From Epiperipatus broadwayi (Eukaryota > Onychophora > Udeonychophora > Euonychophora > Peripatidae), in the NCBI GenBank assembly GCA_028023455.1, contig JAQFVV010000561.1, positions 312,001 to 376,000 of the forward strand: a stretch of DNA of 64,000 bases. Direction: 5' to 3'. Both the position numbers and the translations under genes were made by a program. This document shows positions 47,680 through 63,500 of the stretch, piece after piece; the stretch's first letter is position 1; each line of letters opens with the position of its first letter. The notes beneath the pieces are model-generated. The model did no database searches, was not told where the DNA came from, and worked only from the letters and a program-made list of their open reading frames with translations.

Positions 47680-50438
47680 ATTCATCATCACAATCATTTT
47701 CAACTTTTATTGATCCCCTGTAGAATGAATTTTTCCAAAGTTAATCCACTTTCTCTGATCTATTCTCCACATTAAAACAAAAACTCTTTTCATTTCATTT
47801 GTAACATCTCATATATGGTTATTTTTTAGATTTTACAATTTTTTATAATCCAATTTAAAATTTCAATATCTATCTATTATCGTTTATTTTAGTAATATAT
47901 CTAACCCAACTCCACTTCAGTTTTTAATATTTTCAATGATGTCAGTATAGCTGTTTGTCCCTCCCCCCTCCCAGGTATTTTGTGTTTGATACCATTTGTT
48001 ACATCTAGCATAATATCTCCATACATCACTGAGTGACTTGAAGTCACTACATTGTTCTTCTGTTAAGTATTAGATTCAGATCCTAAAGTAAAAACTGATG
48101 AAACACATTTATTGAAAATCATTTTCAAACACATATATTTTATTTTCCTGAAGGTTTAATACCAATTTATTTCAAGTAAAACATTTCATCCAAGTTTAAT
48201 TCTATAATTAGTATAATCCATTATTTTTCCATTTTATTCAATAGTCTGATTAAGATATTTGTAGTTAAGACATTTGCAATTTATCATTATCTGTCATTGT
48301 TTTCATCTATTAGGAATATTCATTCTACATTACTTTTCTTATAGCATTTATCTTTAATCCTATTATTTTTACTTTTAAATGATGTCTCTTGAAACCGTTA
48401 CTGAAACTCTGGAGCATTATTTACAAAAACAATCTCATCATTTTCAAATCTAGATAACTTGAATCATCTACATTATGTTTTCTATTTTGATCCATGAAAT
48501 ATTTATTGTAAAATTGATATAAAATGTTTTGGAGATATGGAGTTACCCTGCCACATGCTTTTCTCAATGTTAGTCTTCATAGTATCACCATATAATATAA
48601 TTACTACTATTTTATTTTTATAAATATTTCTCAGAATATGACAATATCTTGTACCTATATATTGATGGTACAATGCTTTAATAATTATAAAAATGATTAT
48701 AGAATCAAGTGCCATTTCATAATCTACAAATCAAAACCATAATTGCAATTCAAACTCATTGCATCTTTTTATATTTTCTCCTGATTCTTGGATGTGATTG
48801 CCTGTGCTAAAACCACTTTTAAAGTCAGCTTTTTTAATCATTAGTTAAAATTCAAGATTTACATTGGATTAAATATTAATAGGTCTATAATTTTAATATC
48901 TTCTTTACAATCTTTTCTAAATATCAGTCTTACTACTGCATTCTTCCAATTACATATCTTTATCGTTTAGATATTTGGTATATAACTTTGGTAACACGTT
49001 TTCTATCTCTAAATGTGCTTCTTTTAAGATATTGATTATAAATCCATCATTACCTTGAGTTTTTTTTCTTTTTAGTAGATTTAGTTGCATGTCTCACTTC
49101 TTCATTTAAAATGATGGGCTATCCAGAAGTAGTAATTATATGGGATACTTTATTTATTTGTTCTATATTGCTGTATAATTATTCATATCTCACACATTTA
49201 ATGGTGGTATTTCCTTTTTTGACTTACAGTAAATATAAATTTCCTACCAATATCACATTTTGAGACCTATTTTCTTTTATGACTTTAATGGTTAATTCAC
49301 AATTGCATTTTATTATATCAATATTAGCTCTTTTTTACTATTTTACAAAACTCTAGATTCTCAATTCTACTTAATAGATCGTTTTTATATTTCTTCTTTT
49401 TTCATACATTGTCTTGTCTCAACAGAAAATTTACTAGAAAATTACTACTTTTTTGCACCAATTGTTATGTTGTAATTTTTATTAGTATATATGAGGTCTC
49501 CTTTCTTTTGATTTCATTCAAATCTGAACCATCTTCAAAATCTGTTAATATTTTAAAACAACTTGCATGTTGTAATTAAAATTAATTGAACTGTTTGTGA
49601 AGATTAGAAATGTCAACTGTAAATAGTGTTTTTTTAATAATTTTTGTCCCTAATTTTGCATTAACACATATCTTATATCTCACTAGTCAATGATCACTTT
49701 CTGTGTTAAATCTATTAAAAACATTGAAATCTTACTATACATATTTTCTGTTAGTCAAAATATGATTCAATTCTGCTGTATCTTCATGAAAAACTTTCAT
49801 GTTTCCTACCTTTTAGCATTTTTACTCAAAGAAAGAATTCATAATACAAAGCTTTTTTTTTTTCTGCAAGGGCACAAATCTGTGTCTTCTCTCACTTCTA
49901 TCACTATAACCAAATTTTATCTTTCAATTGTTTACTAATTCTAGCATTAAAGATTCCCATGACAATTTTAAATACTGTATAGTCTGGTCAACATCCTTTT
50001 GTACATTCATATAAAAATTCTCCATTTCTTCTTCACAATGAGAACTTACTAGAACATAAACATAAATTATCTGCAATTGATATCTAAAATATGCCAACAA
50101 TCTCTACAATATTGTTATTTTATTTTTTATTTATAATGACATCCACTTCACCTGTATTTCCAATATTTTTGCCTTTGTAGTAATGTCCATGTCAACTTTT
50201 TTAATCCATTGTCCTTTCACTTATTTCTTCTAACTTCACAAATACCAACATTGTTCCATTTCATATTAGACAGTACTTCTTCCCAAATTTTGCAATATTT
50301 TTTAAAGATGCAAGTATCCAAATAAATGTCTATCAAAAGTCACCCTGAATTAAAATTCATGGATTCTTAACACTCTCTGTTTTGACCAGAAAAAGGTGAT
50401 TTTACAAAGTCATAATTTAGTTTTGTCTGTTATAATTG
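47680..50438 (-). mobile_element. Second, older copy of the RTE-type LINE, minus strand
   Basis: The reverse complement aligns along its whole length with the element at 11,712-14,672. The 5' end has CAATTATAACAGACAAAA (about 50,438), the endonuclease region has a TGTGAAGTTAGAAGAA match, and the reverse transcriptase fragment at 48,715-48,503 matches residues from FDSI to SISPKLF. The 3' end has GATGATGAATGG (about 47,680). The copy is riddled with stops and indels, so it is older. The coding strand is purine-rich, which explains the pyrimidine bias of the + strand here. Confidence 0.88.
48503..48715 (-). pseudogene. LINE reverse transcriptase fragment, decayed
   Basis: The 70-codon frame (with YCHILRNIYKN and QGNSISPKHF) lines up with motifs A to B of the better LINE copy, where the text is YCHILKNIYKN and QGDSISPKLF. 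The Asp of the QGD motif is replaced by Asn. Flanking LINE sequence on both sides is in other frames. Not functional. Confidence 0.85.
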
Positions 50439-51251
50439 CAAATATCTATTTAAAAAAACATAATTTGGAAATGCATTTACTTTTTCTTCAAGAAAATTAA
50501 CTGATATTTGAGTTAAAAATTATGAAGCAACTGAAAAGAAATGCTATGTCTCTTGATCTTAAACTCAGTGGAAAAGTCAAGGAACTCACTATATAAAAAA
50601 TTATGGGTTGGTAAGCAACTCATTCATGTTCGTATATTATGTGAATAATTTATATGGTAATAACAGCAGCAACATCAAGAACATATGTAATGAACCTTAG
50701 GGATTTATCCTGCTTGTTTCCTTTAAGATCTCAAATAGGAATTAAAAAGTTTTCTTTAAGTCAATAGTAAATTCTTTGCTGGAGTAGCCCATAAATTTAA
50801 AGTTTTTGTTTTTACTTTTAAATCTATATTGCATATTGTTATCTATTTTTGAAATCACAAAACCTATTCAAAATAGAATTGTCATAAAAATGAAAACAAA
50901 GTTTCAGTTATTAATCCTGTTTAGCACCAATTTAAATTTCAAAAAGCCTTTTTTTTTCTATGAGCAATAACTGCATAATATAAATAGATTTCTGTGTATA
51001 ACATATTTTTTAAACACTGAAATTTTTTGACATAGTCAAACATCTTAATCAAACTGACAAAATCCATCTGTGTTTTTCATTTATTTATCTGTCAGCCAAA
51101 ACTATATCCATATGCTTCTTGAATTTTTAAAATTACACAAAAAATCTGATAAAGAAATTGTGGATTTAATCAGTGAAGTAATTAATGGTTTCACACTCTC
51201 AAATCAAAATGCCTTAGATTCACCTGTATATTTAAAAATTAGGTCTAAGAT
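50439..51251. other. AT-rich sequence, no gene seen
   Basis: The frame at 51,070-51,282 is not recognisable and runs into a palindrome. Confidence 0.4.
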
Positions 51252-51273
51252 AAGAGTGGCTGCAGCCACTCTT
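51252..51273. repeat. 22-bp perfect palindrome, GC-rich centre
   Basis: AAGAGTGGCTG followed by its exact reverse complement CAGCCACTCTT, with no spacer. The GC-rich centre is unusual against this background. Confidence 0.9.
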
Positions 51274-51289
51274 GTCTTTTAAAGTCATT

Positions 51290-51372
51290 AATATTGTGTT
51301 TAGATTCACAGAGGTCCCTACTGTCACATTTCAGTTCAATAGTCTTAAGATTATAGCCTTAATATATATTAT
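51290..51372. mobile_element. Diverged half-copy of the 41.9-kb foldback family
   Basis: AGAGGT.CCTACT.TCACATTT, then ATAGCCTTAAT, follow the same order as the right arm of the foldback at 41,898-42,091. No left arm is recognisable; the 22-bp palindrome just upstream may derive from its lost interior. Confidence 0.5.
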
Positions 51373-52251
51373 CTATACTGTAAAATAATTAAAAAAATAA
51401 TTTTTCAGCTAAATGGATAACAATGAACTATTTTGCTCGTTTCCAAAAGAATTTCTAGTTATATCAATTATTTTTAAGTAATTACAGTTGTTGGATAACA
51501 ATAATTACTTTAATTATTTTAATTTTTAAAAATTTAAACAATATAAATATAATTAATAATTTATAGTGCAACTTCATGAATGCACATATTTCTTTTATAA
51601 ACGAAGTGTAGGGGAAGATATGACAGCATGTTATTTTAAAACTCACACAGGATTGACAGTTTTTCTATTTTAAGAAGAAAAAACTATGTTATCATTATTA
51701 TTATGGATCTCTCCGTCCAAATCTGAGTTGGTAGAATTCATATATAATTAAAAAACTCCAATTGAATTCTTATATTATTATTCAAAAGATAAAAAAAAAT
51801 ATTATCAATATCATTAAAAAAATGTCATCCATTCATTTACAGAATTATATCACTTTTTTCATGCCCAAATATTATTTTCAATGTGTTAAAAACTGCCTTA
51901 AGAGATCATGATTAACAAAAATCATCAATCATTGCTGACTCAGTCACTTTTATTCTGCCAAATTGAATACGAAGTTTCACATTCATTTTTTTATTTTGAC
52001 AAGTAGAGAGAGACACATGATTATATTTTATTAACAGAATCATTGTATTAGAATTGTCATAATTATTATAAATGAACCCAAGAATATCTTCATTAAGAGA
52101 ATTCCATTTCTCAGTTATTTGATATCCAATCTACATATTTCCAGAAGAATTTGTAGAATCAGTAAAATTGTTTTCAAGAGGTATTATATATAACTTGATT
52201 TTTAACTAATTGAAATTTTAATAATTATTTACATTTGTTAATTAATTTAAT

Positions 52252-52254
<3 letters not shown>
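51373..52254. other. AT-rich sequence, no gene seen
   Basis: No supported feature. Confidence 0.4.
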
Positions 52255-52319
<65 letters not shown>

Positions 52320-52409
52320 TAAATAATCTTAATGTATTTTGAGACTGGCTATTTTGAAATACTGACTCTAATATACTTATATATTTATTGCACAAATATA
52401 TATATATCT

Positions 52410-52483
<74 letters not shown>

Positions 52484-52494
52484 TGTGTGTGTGT
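52255..52494. repeat. (TA)n tract and nearby (CA)(TA)(TG)(GA) compound microsatellite
   Basis: TA at 52,255-52,317. From about 52,408 CTCACACACACA, TA, TG and GA tracts follow one another, and the CACACA/TGTGTG parts make it largely self-complementary. Confidence 0.95.
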
Positions 52495-53057
52495 AAAAGA
52501 TGTATTTTTTTTTTAATTTAGAAAGAATTTATAAAATATTCAAATGATTTAACCTGTAAAATTAAGTATTTATGTAAGCAAGCAAAATTTCAATTAGTTT
52601 TTTTTTTTTTTATCTCCATCATAATATGTAAACCGATTAAAAATAATATATCATATAAAATTAAGAATAATAAAATTAACAAAGTAAGAAAGAAAAATCA
52701 GGTTTATTACATTCTAACAATATTATCCAAAAAATGAAAGAGAAAGTCTTTGACAAGATTACATTTTATTTATTCCCAATAGATACCTTCTTTAAGTTAA
52801 AATTAATAAACTTGAAGATTGCTTGTAAAAATTTGCAAAAAGATATTATTTTTGCGTTGCGTCATAATGCTTGAATATATACACATACATAATTAATATA
52901 ACATATATATCATATATAACTGTGTATGTAAATTATGTAGCAAAACAATCCTTAAAATTAAGATTTGCCAAAAATTCAATCAAAGATAAAAAAGAATAAA
53001 CTAAAAGATATAGTTTTAAAGAATTAAATAATTGTGGGTTTGAAGAATCTAAATTTT
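52495..53057. other. AT-rich sequence, no gene seen
   Basis: No supported feature. Confidence 0.4.
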
Positions 53058-53084
53058 TACTACTACTGTTGTTGTTGTTGTTGA

Positions 53085-53154
<70 letters not shown>

Positions 53155-53170
53155 GTTGTTGTTGTTGTTC
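53058..53170. repeat. Trinucleotide repeat (GTT)n(ATT)n(GTT)n
   Basis: A run of ATT units is bracketed on both sides by GTT units. The poly-Leu frame across it is a repeat translation. Confidence 0.95.
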
Positions 53171-55196
<2,026 letters not shown>

Positions 55197-55197
55197 T

Positions 55198-55594
55198 CAG
55201 GGGTCCGCAACCTTTTTGCACTTAAGAGCACATTCTATAATACTAGCCAGGTGGTGGGTACCATTTATTTTTTTAACCAGAAGGCAGGCACCATTTATTT
55301 TTTCTATATAAATTTATAGCTGGATATTGTTAATAATACACATAATGTACAAAAAAATATTTATTTCAAAAATTAAATTTTAAAATTTAATTAAGTTTAT
55401 ATTTTTACTCTGTAAAAGTATAGTATACCATACAATTTGATTATAATATAATACAATAATTTATAAGAAATTTTAAAAATTAAATTTATTTGTATCACAT
55501 AAATAATTTTTTATCGTGTTTGGATAGTGGTGGGCACATGTAAAATGGTCTGTGGGCGCCATGGTGCTCATGGGAATAGGGTTGGGGACACCTG
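55198..55594. mobile_element. hAT-like non-autonomous element (MITE)
   Basis: The ends are CAGGGGTCCGCAACC (55,198-55,212) and GGTTGGGGACACCTG (55,580-55,594), inverted copies differing at two positions. The CAGGGGTC-type end is characteristic of hAT elements. The 8 bp outside each end, TATTAAAT and ACTTAAAT, share TTAAAT, consistent with an 8-bp hAT target duplication after decay. Length is 397 bp with no transposase. A GGTGG.TACCATTTATTTTT segment is partly repeated inside. Confidence 0.8.
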
Positions 55595-56800
55595 ACTTAA
55601 ATGCTTGATTTTTTCCCAGAATTTCATGGTACATTTACAATCTTATTAATCAAACATTGATTCACTTCTTGATATTTTTAAAGCTGTCTATCAATTAATC
55701 CTGATTCCATTATGATTTTTAAAAAATATGAATATTGCTTTAATGATAATATCTTTTCACAGTTTTATACACTAACAATTTGGTTTGACATCTACATTTC
55801 TTTATAATGTCTTTGGAATTTTTTTTACTTAAAGTGATATTGCTCTTTTGGCATTTAACACCATTATTTTATATTCTAAATACTCTTTTTGCTCTAACAT
55901 TTTTTTCTTGTGTTTTTATTGAAACATTTTTCAATTTATATTTTACATTATTTTGTCTCATGTTTCTTATATCTTTCTCATAATCCCCTTATTTGTTATT
56001 ATTTTTTTCTCATTTCTATAATCTCTTTTTATTTATTCCTATCAGACTTTTAATGCATAAATCTCATTCAACATTTTCTATCATGGTTTGATAATTATTT
56101 TTAAGATCTTACTATTTTTTATATTATCTTTAATGAACAGATAATTCTTCAAACTTTCATCTATCCATCCTTATCTCTCTCTCCATTTTTCATCATTATA
56201 ATGGATTTGATATATTTTTACATTTCCCCCCTCTTCTTCTTTGTTAATTCATCTTTGTTTATTCCTGGTCTTGTTCTGTATGCTTTAAAATTATTTTTGT
56301 CATGATCTTTTTTTTTATTTTCTTCTATTATTTTAGTAATATTTTTTTGAATTATTATTTTTTTTATTTTTATAACTCTATTTTATCTTGCTGTTTTCTT
56401 CTTCATTTTCGCCCATTTTCTTATCAATTTTTTTACTTATTTTGTAACTTGTTTCACTTTTCTGAATATTTTTTATGTATATAATGAATTTTTAATCAAC
56501 TAAACTTTTCATTTTGTTCAATTTCCTGATAGCTATCTGGTAAATAAAATGATCACTTTTATACTGTGTATAATTTTACTATTTTAATTCTTTTTAAATC
56601 TAAACTGAATATTATATTCTTAATTACATCATTATTAGGTCAACGGTTTCTTATCTTTCTCACTATTTCTATAACAAGCTGCTGCTTTTTTCTTCAATTA
56701 TATTACGACTAATAAATTAATATATTTTCATCCTTACTATAATCACTTTTATTTTAACTTTATGGAAGCAGTATAATTTGTTTTATTTGCACATTAAAAT
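55595..56800. other. Pyrimidine-rich + strand, possibly decayed minus-strand coding
   Basis: The + strand is T- and C-rich (56,161-56,220 has 13 C and 3 G), like the + strand over the minus LINE at 47.7-50.4 kb. Short frames on the minus strand are Lys/Asn-rich, but none matches the LINE or another family I can name. Confidence 0.3.
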
Positions 56801-57227
56801 TATTAAAGTTAACTGGTGAATATATCTAGCAAAGAAATAGACATGCATATATTTTACAAAACAAAACTGCTAATATTAATGCAGCAATGTGAGAGCACCT
56901 GTGAATGCTGAAATCAAAACTTTACAAAGTACATAAAATTAATCAAATAAAATTTATTTAAGTAATAAAAATACCAATAATGGTTGCATAAGCTAGCAAT
57001 TTACAAATTTAATTTGTAAATACAAATAAAGAATATACAATAGGAATGTGAATTATGGTATATTTTGTTTCAAGCTCCACATCCACTTAATAAATATAGC
57101 ATATAATAACTCATCTTTTTTTGACTATCAATGATTAGAGTAGCATGTATATTATTTATTATACCCTAAGTATACAGTGCAGTACATTTCAACATGTATG
57201 TACATATAAAACAATTGCTATGTGTGG
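56801..57227. other. AT-rich sequence, no gene seen
   Basis: No supported feature. Confidence 0.4.
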
Positions 57228-57321
57228 ATAGTGTGATTCGCTCTTTATATATATATATATATATATAAAGAGCGAATCACACTATATATATGAATATATA
57301 TATATATATATATATATATTC
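57228..57321. repeat. TA-cored palindrome pair
   Basis: ATAGTGTGATTCGCTCTTTA at 57,228 is exactly inverted to 57,285 around a TA core. A second, TGAATATA...TATATTCA, follows at 57,291-57,320. Confidence 0.92.
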
Positions 57322-59600
57322 AAGCAGTCAGATCTAAGTTCGATGCTAGCTTCATAATATCTCACCTGTAGCTCACTTCAAACCCTAGTACTAACCATGA
57401 ATTTCCGAATGCAATGGGACTTTATAGATTTAATACACACTAGTTTCCTTAAAAAATAGTATTATATAAATGTGTGTTAAAACTAACTAGTTTGACGTTT
57501 AAACTAATCAATGTCATTAAGAAATTCATGATAAAATTATTTATGAATTTATATATATTATAACTGTGTGGATTGTGCGTATATATTTATAAATATTTAA
57601 TTATATATATTTGTTATAAAGTTTCATTGCGTTGGGAATGTTTTATTTTACTTTTAAACAGTTTGTTCAAATTTTAGTGATTAAAAGCTACATTCATTCG
57701 ATCAGCTTTCAGATTGTCCTTTTCTAAAGACAATGGGGAAAGTTTTATTAATTAGCAAAAAGATACTAATTTAAAATGTAAGGATGGTTCCTAAATAAAT
57801 CGTTTTTTAGATTTATAAATTCATTTTCTAATTAGAAAATTAATTCAAAGTTAATGAGCTTGAAAGCCTTATTGAAGGGATGTATCTAAAATCAATTAGC
57901 AAAATTTGTAATTTTGATAATGCAAGAAGCATTATCCTGAAGGCATCTAGAATAGGCAGAAAACCTGAGGACAGTATAAATAGCCTGGAAATGTTTGGAG
58001 AGGAGAAGCCATATTTGTTTTAGAGAAGTGATATTAGAATCTGTGCATCTTTAAATTATGAATTTGAATAGTGTCTCCATCATGGTGAGGGGCTAAACTT
58101 CGGGAGTCTGACTGATGGGCCATAAGTCCCCAGAAGATCTTCAATGTGGCTGCTAAACTAAACCTTTTCTGGACCAATCATGCTGCCCAAAATATGAAAT
58201 AATCAATCAACATGTCATTCAAATAATTTATAAAATGTGCGCCTACGTTTCACCTAACTAGACTCTGCCGTGTGTAATCTAAGAAATCAACCATGAAAAA
58301 ATGGTAATATCTTTCTTGAAACAACCACAACTTTCTGGCCAGTTTCAGAACTTTATTTTACATCACCTTTTAAATTAACTACTGTAAAAACTCCTCTCTA
58401 TAATTCTTTAATCTGTATAAGTAATTCTCGTTTTTCTATCTGTAGTCTTTAAAATTAATACTTTGTTAAATTTTTCTTTCTCATGATGGCGGTTCATTTC
58501 AATAACTGTATTATATATATTTATTGAGTAATTACTAATGTCATGTATTTTTGATTATATGCCAGTAATACTTCAATTCAACAATAATTTATTTTGTTAC
58601 ACTTACCTCATGGAAATAATCTAATATTAAGTTTGATAGTAATTTTTGCCCATTGGAACTAATTTAAAATGGTTCTATTAATTGTGGAGTTGAAGGATTT
58701 ATACAATTTTTGCTATTTCTATTAATGGCTAATAATAAATTATTAGCTCAGTTTCTAACCTATGTCCCCGGCTCATTTATCTAGTTTACAAATATTTATT
58801 TATTCATAATCTTAAAATGTTTTTTGCAAAAGGGTCGATAAAGGAATTAATGTCAGTATATTCTAATTCAATTTTTATACTTTCTATTAAATTCAGAGAG
58901 GGCATGACGTTTGGGACATAATTGATATAATTTTATAATTGTGTTAAATAATTTTGTATTAAAGCTCATTTGACTTTAATTTAACTCGATCAGGTCATCA
59001 CGTAGAGCATTCTTTATATAAATGGGATTTATTCCTTAACCATGATGATTACCAAGTCATCATTTTTTCTGAAAGTTGCTGGAATAAGCCATTTCCTGCC
59101 TCATGGGCTTGTCTTTGGTGATATTATTATTACTTTAATTCCATGGAAAGAAAGCACTTGCTCGTTTTTATATTTGGAACACCAAAGGTTCGAGGCTATG
59201 ACCGGCCTGGCTTTCCCCATGTTCCATGTCTCCTTGATAGGGCAGAAAGACTTGTAAAACACAATCCTCCCTCCTAATTAAATCACTGACGAGCCATTAT
59301 TTCTTGTATTTGTTTTTATAGCTCATAAGATGCCAGTACCGTTTACTTCTCAGCTCAAATAAAGCCCTACTCTCATGCTCATAAATCATGATGAAGTGAT
59401 TTCATTAAAGTCAAACAAATTCTTATTCATTTCTAATTAAATAAGTTTTCAGTTAAATAGGAAAGTTGTGCCCTAAATATGTATCTTGCTCTTTGTGAAT
59501 TGATTTACAAATGTGGAAATAAATCTCACATTCTTTCCTTTAAAATTAGAATAATAATTTCAGTCACAGCCAAATACCTTTATCTACCTTTATTTTCTTG
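57322..59600. promoter_or_regulatory. Candidate conserved noncoding or promoter-bearing region
   Basis: Composition and word usage differ from the surrounding microsatellite-rich DNA, especially at 57,690-58,260 and 58,960-59,400. TAATTA/ATTAG-type homeodomain-like words are frequent near 57,745-57,860. A TATAAATA box at 57,975-57,982 is followed about 110 bp on by ATG|GTGAGG (GT at 58,085), a donor-like site. No long frame; the 71-codon frame at 59,042-59,257 is not recognisable. The regulatory interpretation is inference only. Confidence 0.3.
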
Positions 59601-59697
59601 TCAGGGCATAGATATATATAATCATCCTAGAAGATTGCATAATAGTTATTGGCATATAATAAGGACTGTCATTTTTATTGTAATTATAAACTCTGTT

Positions 59698-60100
<403 letters not shown>

Positions 60101-60249
60101 ATTTTATTAACACATTTGGTTTTTTAACTTCTTTCTTTCTTATTCAATAGTTATTTTAATATTAATGCTCTACTGTCTGTATTGGCAACCCAAACATATA
60201 CATATATGGACACTGTGAATTTATCAATAGTTATTTTATTATATGTTAT

Positions 60250-60450
60250 TAGTGTCAGATCAGGGGTCTCAAATCATCATCATCCATTGAGCTAGTTTCT
60301 TGGTGCATAGTCATGTACCCTGATCTTGGGTCATCCATTGATTTGATCTGAGCTTGTGAAGTTGGATTTGAATTCAGTTTGGTTTGACTGAGTTTGAATC
60401 TGAGCTTGAGTTTAGTTGTTGGTGTGGGTGGTTTTTCGACCCAGCATATA
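60250..60450. other. Higher-complexity fragment, possible retroelement 3' end
   Basis: On the minus strand the segment ends in ATGGATGATGATGATTTG, a GAT-type simple tail similar in kind to the LINE tail. Internal GAATCTGAGCTTGAG-like words repeat. No element body is recognisable and the 70-codon minus frame (60,255-60,467) has no known domain. Confidence 0.25.
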
Positions 60451-60590
60451 TATAAATAAACACACATTATTCCTCTTCTTTATAAATCTTGTTTTATTTT
60501 ATGATATTGTTAATATATTATATGAACTATTATAAAATACATAAATAACACTCTAACATTTTGATTATATTTTTATAGCCTTTGTCAAGG

Positions 60591-63500
60591 AACAGCATGT
60601 TCATAGCGCGTTTTAAGCTTGGAAATACAGCCTGGTTACAAATTTTTAAAAATTGATGAATTTGAATACTTTAACATTGTAGTTCAGTATAATTTAGCTA
60701 ATTCTACCTAAATATGACAAAATCAGTGAAAAAAATTTATTAAAAATATATTACTGTATACCAGCATGTTCATAGCGCGTTTTAAGCTTGGAAATGAAGC
60801 CTGGTTACAAATTTTTTAAAAATTGATGAATTTGAATACTTTAATATTGCAGTTCAGTATAATTTAGCTAATTTTACCTAAATATGACAAAACCAGTAAA
60901 AAAATTCATTCAAAATATAGTACTGTACACCAGCATGGTCTTAGCGGGTTTTAAGCTTGGAAATACAGCCAAATTACACATTCCTAAAAATTGATGAATT
61001 TGAATACTTTAACATTGCAGTTCAGTATAATTTAGCTAATTCTATCGAAATTTGACCAAATCAGTGAAAAAATTCATTAAAAATATATTACTGTATACCA
61101 GCATGTTCATAGCGCGTTTTCAGCTTGGAAATGAAGCCTGGTTACAAATTTTTAAAAATTGATGAATTTGAATACTTTAACATTGCAGTTCAGTATAATT
61201 TAGCTAATTCTACCGAAATATGACAAAATCAGTGAAAAAATTCATTAAAAATATATTACTGTATACCAGCATGTTCATAGCGCGTTTTAAGCTTGGAAAT
61301 GAAGCCTGGTTACAAATTTTTAAAAATTGATAAATTTGAATACTTTAACATTGCAGTTCAGTATAATTTAGCTAATTTTACCTAAATATGACAAAACCAG
61401 TAAAAAAATTCATTCAAAATATAGTACTGTACAACAGCATGTTCTTAGCGGGTTTTAAGCTTGGAAATACAGCCAAATTACACACTCCTAAAAATTGATG
61501 AATTTGAATACTTTAACATTGCAGTTCAGTATAATTTAGCTAATTCTATCGAAATATGACCAAATCAGTGAAAAAATTCATTAAAAATATATTACTGTAT
61601 ACCAGCATGTTCATAGCTTGTTTTAAGCTTGGAAATACAGCCAGGTGACAAATTCATAAAAATTGATGAATTTAAATACTTTAACATTGCAGTTCAGTAT
61701 AATTTAGCTAATTTTACCTAAATATGACAAAACCAGTAAAAAAATTCATTCAAAATATAGTACTGTACAACAGCATGTTCTTAGCGGGTTTTAAGCTTGG
61801 AAATACAGCCAAATTACACATTCCTAAAAATTGATGAATTTGAATACTTTAACATTGCAGTTCAGTATAATTTAGCTAATTTTACCTAAATATGACAAAA
61901 CCAGTAAAAAAATTCATTCAAAATATAGTACTGTACACCAGCATGTTCTTAGCGGGTTTTAAGCTTGGAAATACAGCCAAATTACACATTCCTAAAAATT
62001 GATGAATTTGAATACTTTAACATTGCAGTTCAGTATAATTTAGCTAATTCTACCGAAATATGACAAAACCAGTAAAAAAATTCATTCAAAATATAGTACT
62101 GTACACCAGCATGTTCTTAGCGGGTTTTAAGCTTGGAAATACAGCCAAATTACACACTCCTAAAAATTGATGAATTTGAATACTTTAACATTGCAGTTCA
62201 GTATAATTTAGCTAATTCTATCGAAATATGACCAAATCAGTGAAAAAATTCATTAAAAATATATTACTGTATACCAGCATGTTCATAGCTTGTTTTAAGC
62301 TTGGAAATACAGCCAGGTGACAAATTCATAAAAATTGATGAATTTAAATACTTTAACATTGCAGTTCAGTATAATCTAGCTACTTCTACCGAAATATGAC
62401 AAAATCAGTGAAAAAATTCATTAAAAATATATTACTGTATACCAGCATGTTCATAGCGCGTTTTAAGCTTGGAAATGAAGCCTGGTTACAAATTTTTAAA
62501 AATTGATGAATTTGAATACTTTAACATTGCAGTTCAGTATAATTTAGCTAATTTTACCTAAATATGACAAAACCAGTAAAAAAATTCATTCAAAATATAG
62601 TACTGTACAACAGCATGTTCTTAGCGGGTTTTAAGCTTGGAAATACAGCCAAATTACACATTCCTAAAAATTGATGAATTTGAATACTTTAACATTGCAG
62701 TTCAGTATAATTTAGCTAATTTTACCTAAATATGACAAAACCAGTAAAAAAATTCATTCAAAATATAGTACTGTACACCAGCATGTTCTTAGCGGGTTTT
62801 AAGCTTGGAAATACAGCCAAATTACACACTCCTAAAAATTGATGAATTTGAATACTTTAACATTGCAGTTCAGTATAATTTAGCTAATTCTATCGAAATA
62901 TGACCAAATCAGTGAAAAAATTCATTAAAAATATATTACTGTATACCAGCATGTTCATAGCTTGTTTTAAGCTTGGAAATACAGCCAGGTGACAAATTCA
63001 TAAAAATTGATGAATTTAAATACTTTAACATTGCAGTTCAGTATAATTTAGCTAATTCTACCGAAATATGACAAAATCAGTGAAAAAATTCATTAAAAAT
63101 ATATTACTGTATACCAGCATGTTCATAGCGCGTTTTAAGCTTGGAAATGAAGCCTGGTTACAAATTTTTAAAAATTGATGAATTTGAATACTTTAACATT
63201 GCAGTTCAGTATAATTTAGCTAATTTTACCTAAATATGACAAAATCAGTGAAAAAATTCATTAAAAATATATTACTGTATACCAGCATGTTCATAGCGCG
63301 TTTTAAGCTTGGAAATGAAGCCTGGTTACAAATTTTTAAAAATTGATGAATTTGAATACTTTAACATTGCAGTTCAGTATAATTTAGCTAATTCTACCGA
63401 AATATGACAAAATCAGTGAAAAAATTCATTAAAAATATATTACTGTATACCAGCATGTTCATAGCGCGTTTTAAGCTTGGAAATGAAGCCTGGTTACAAA

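Noticed and set aside
59042-59257. 71-codon open frame in the possible regulatory island
   Set aside because: Not recognisable as a protein; the compositional signal extends well outside the frame, so it is more likely noncoding.
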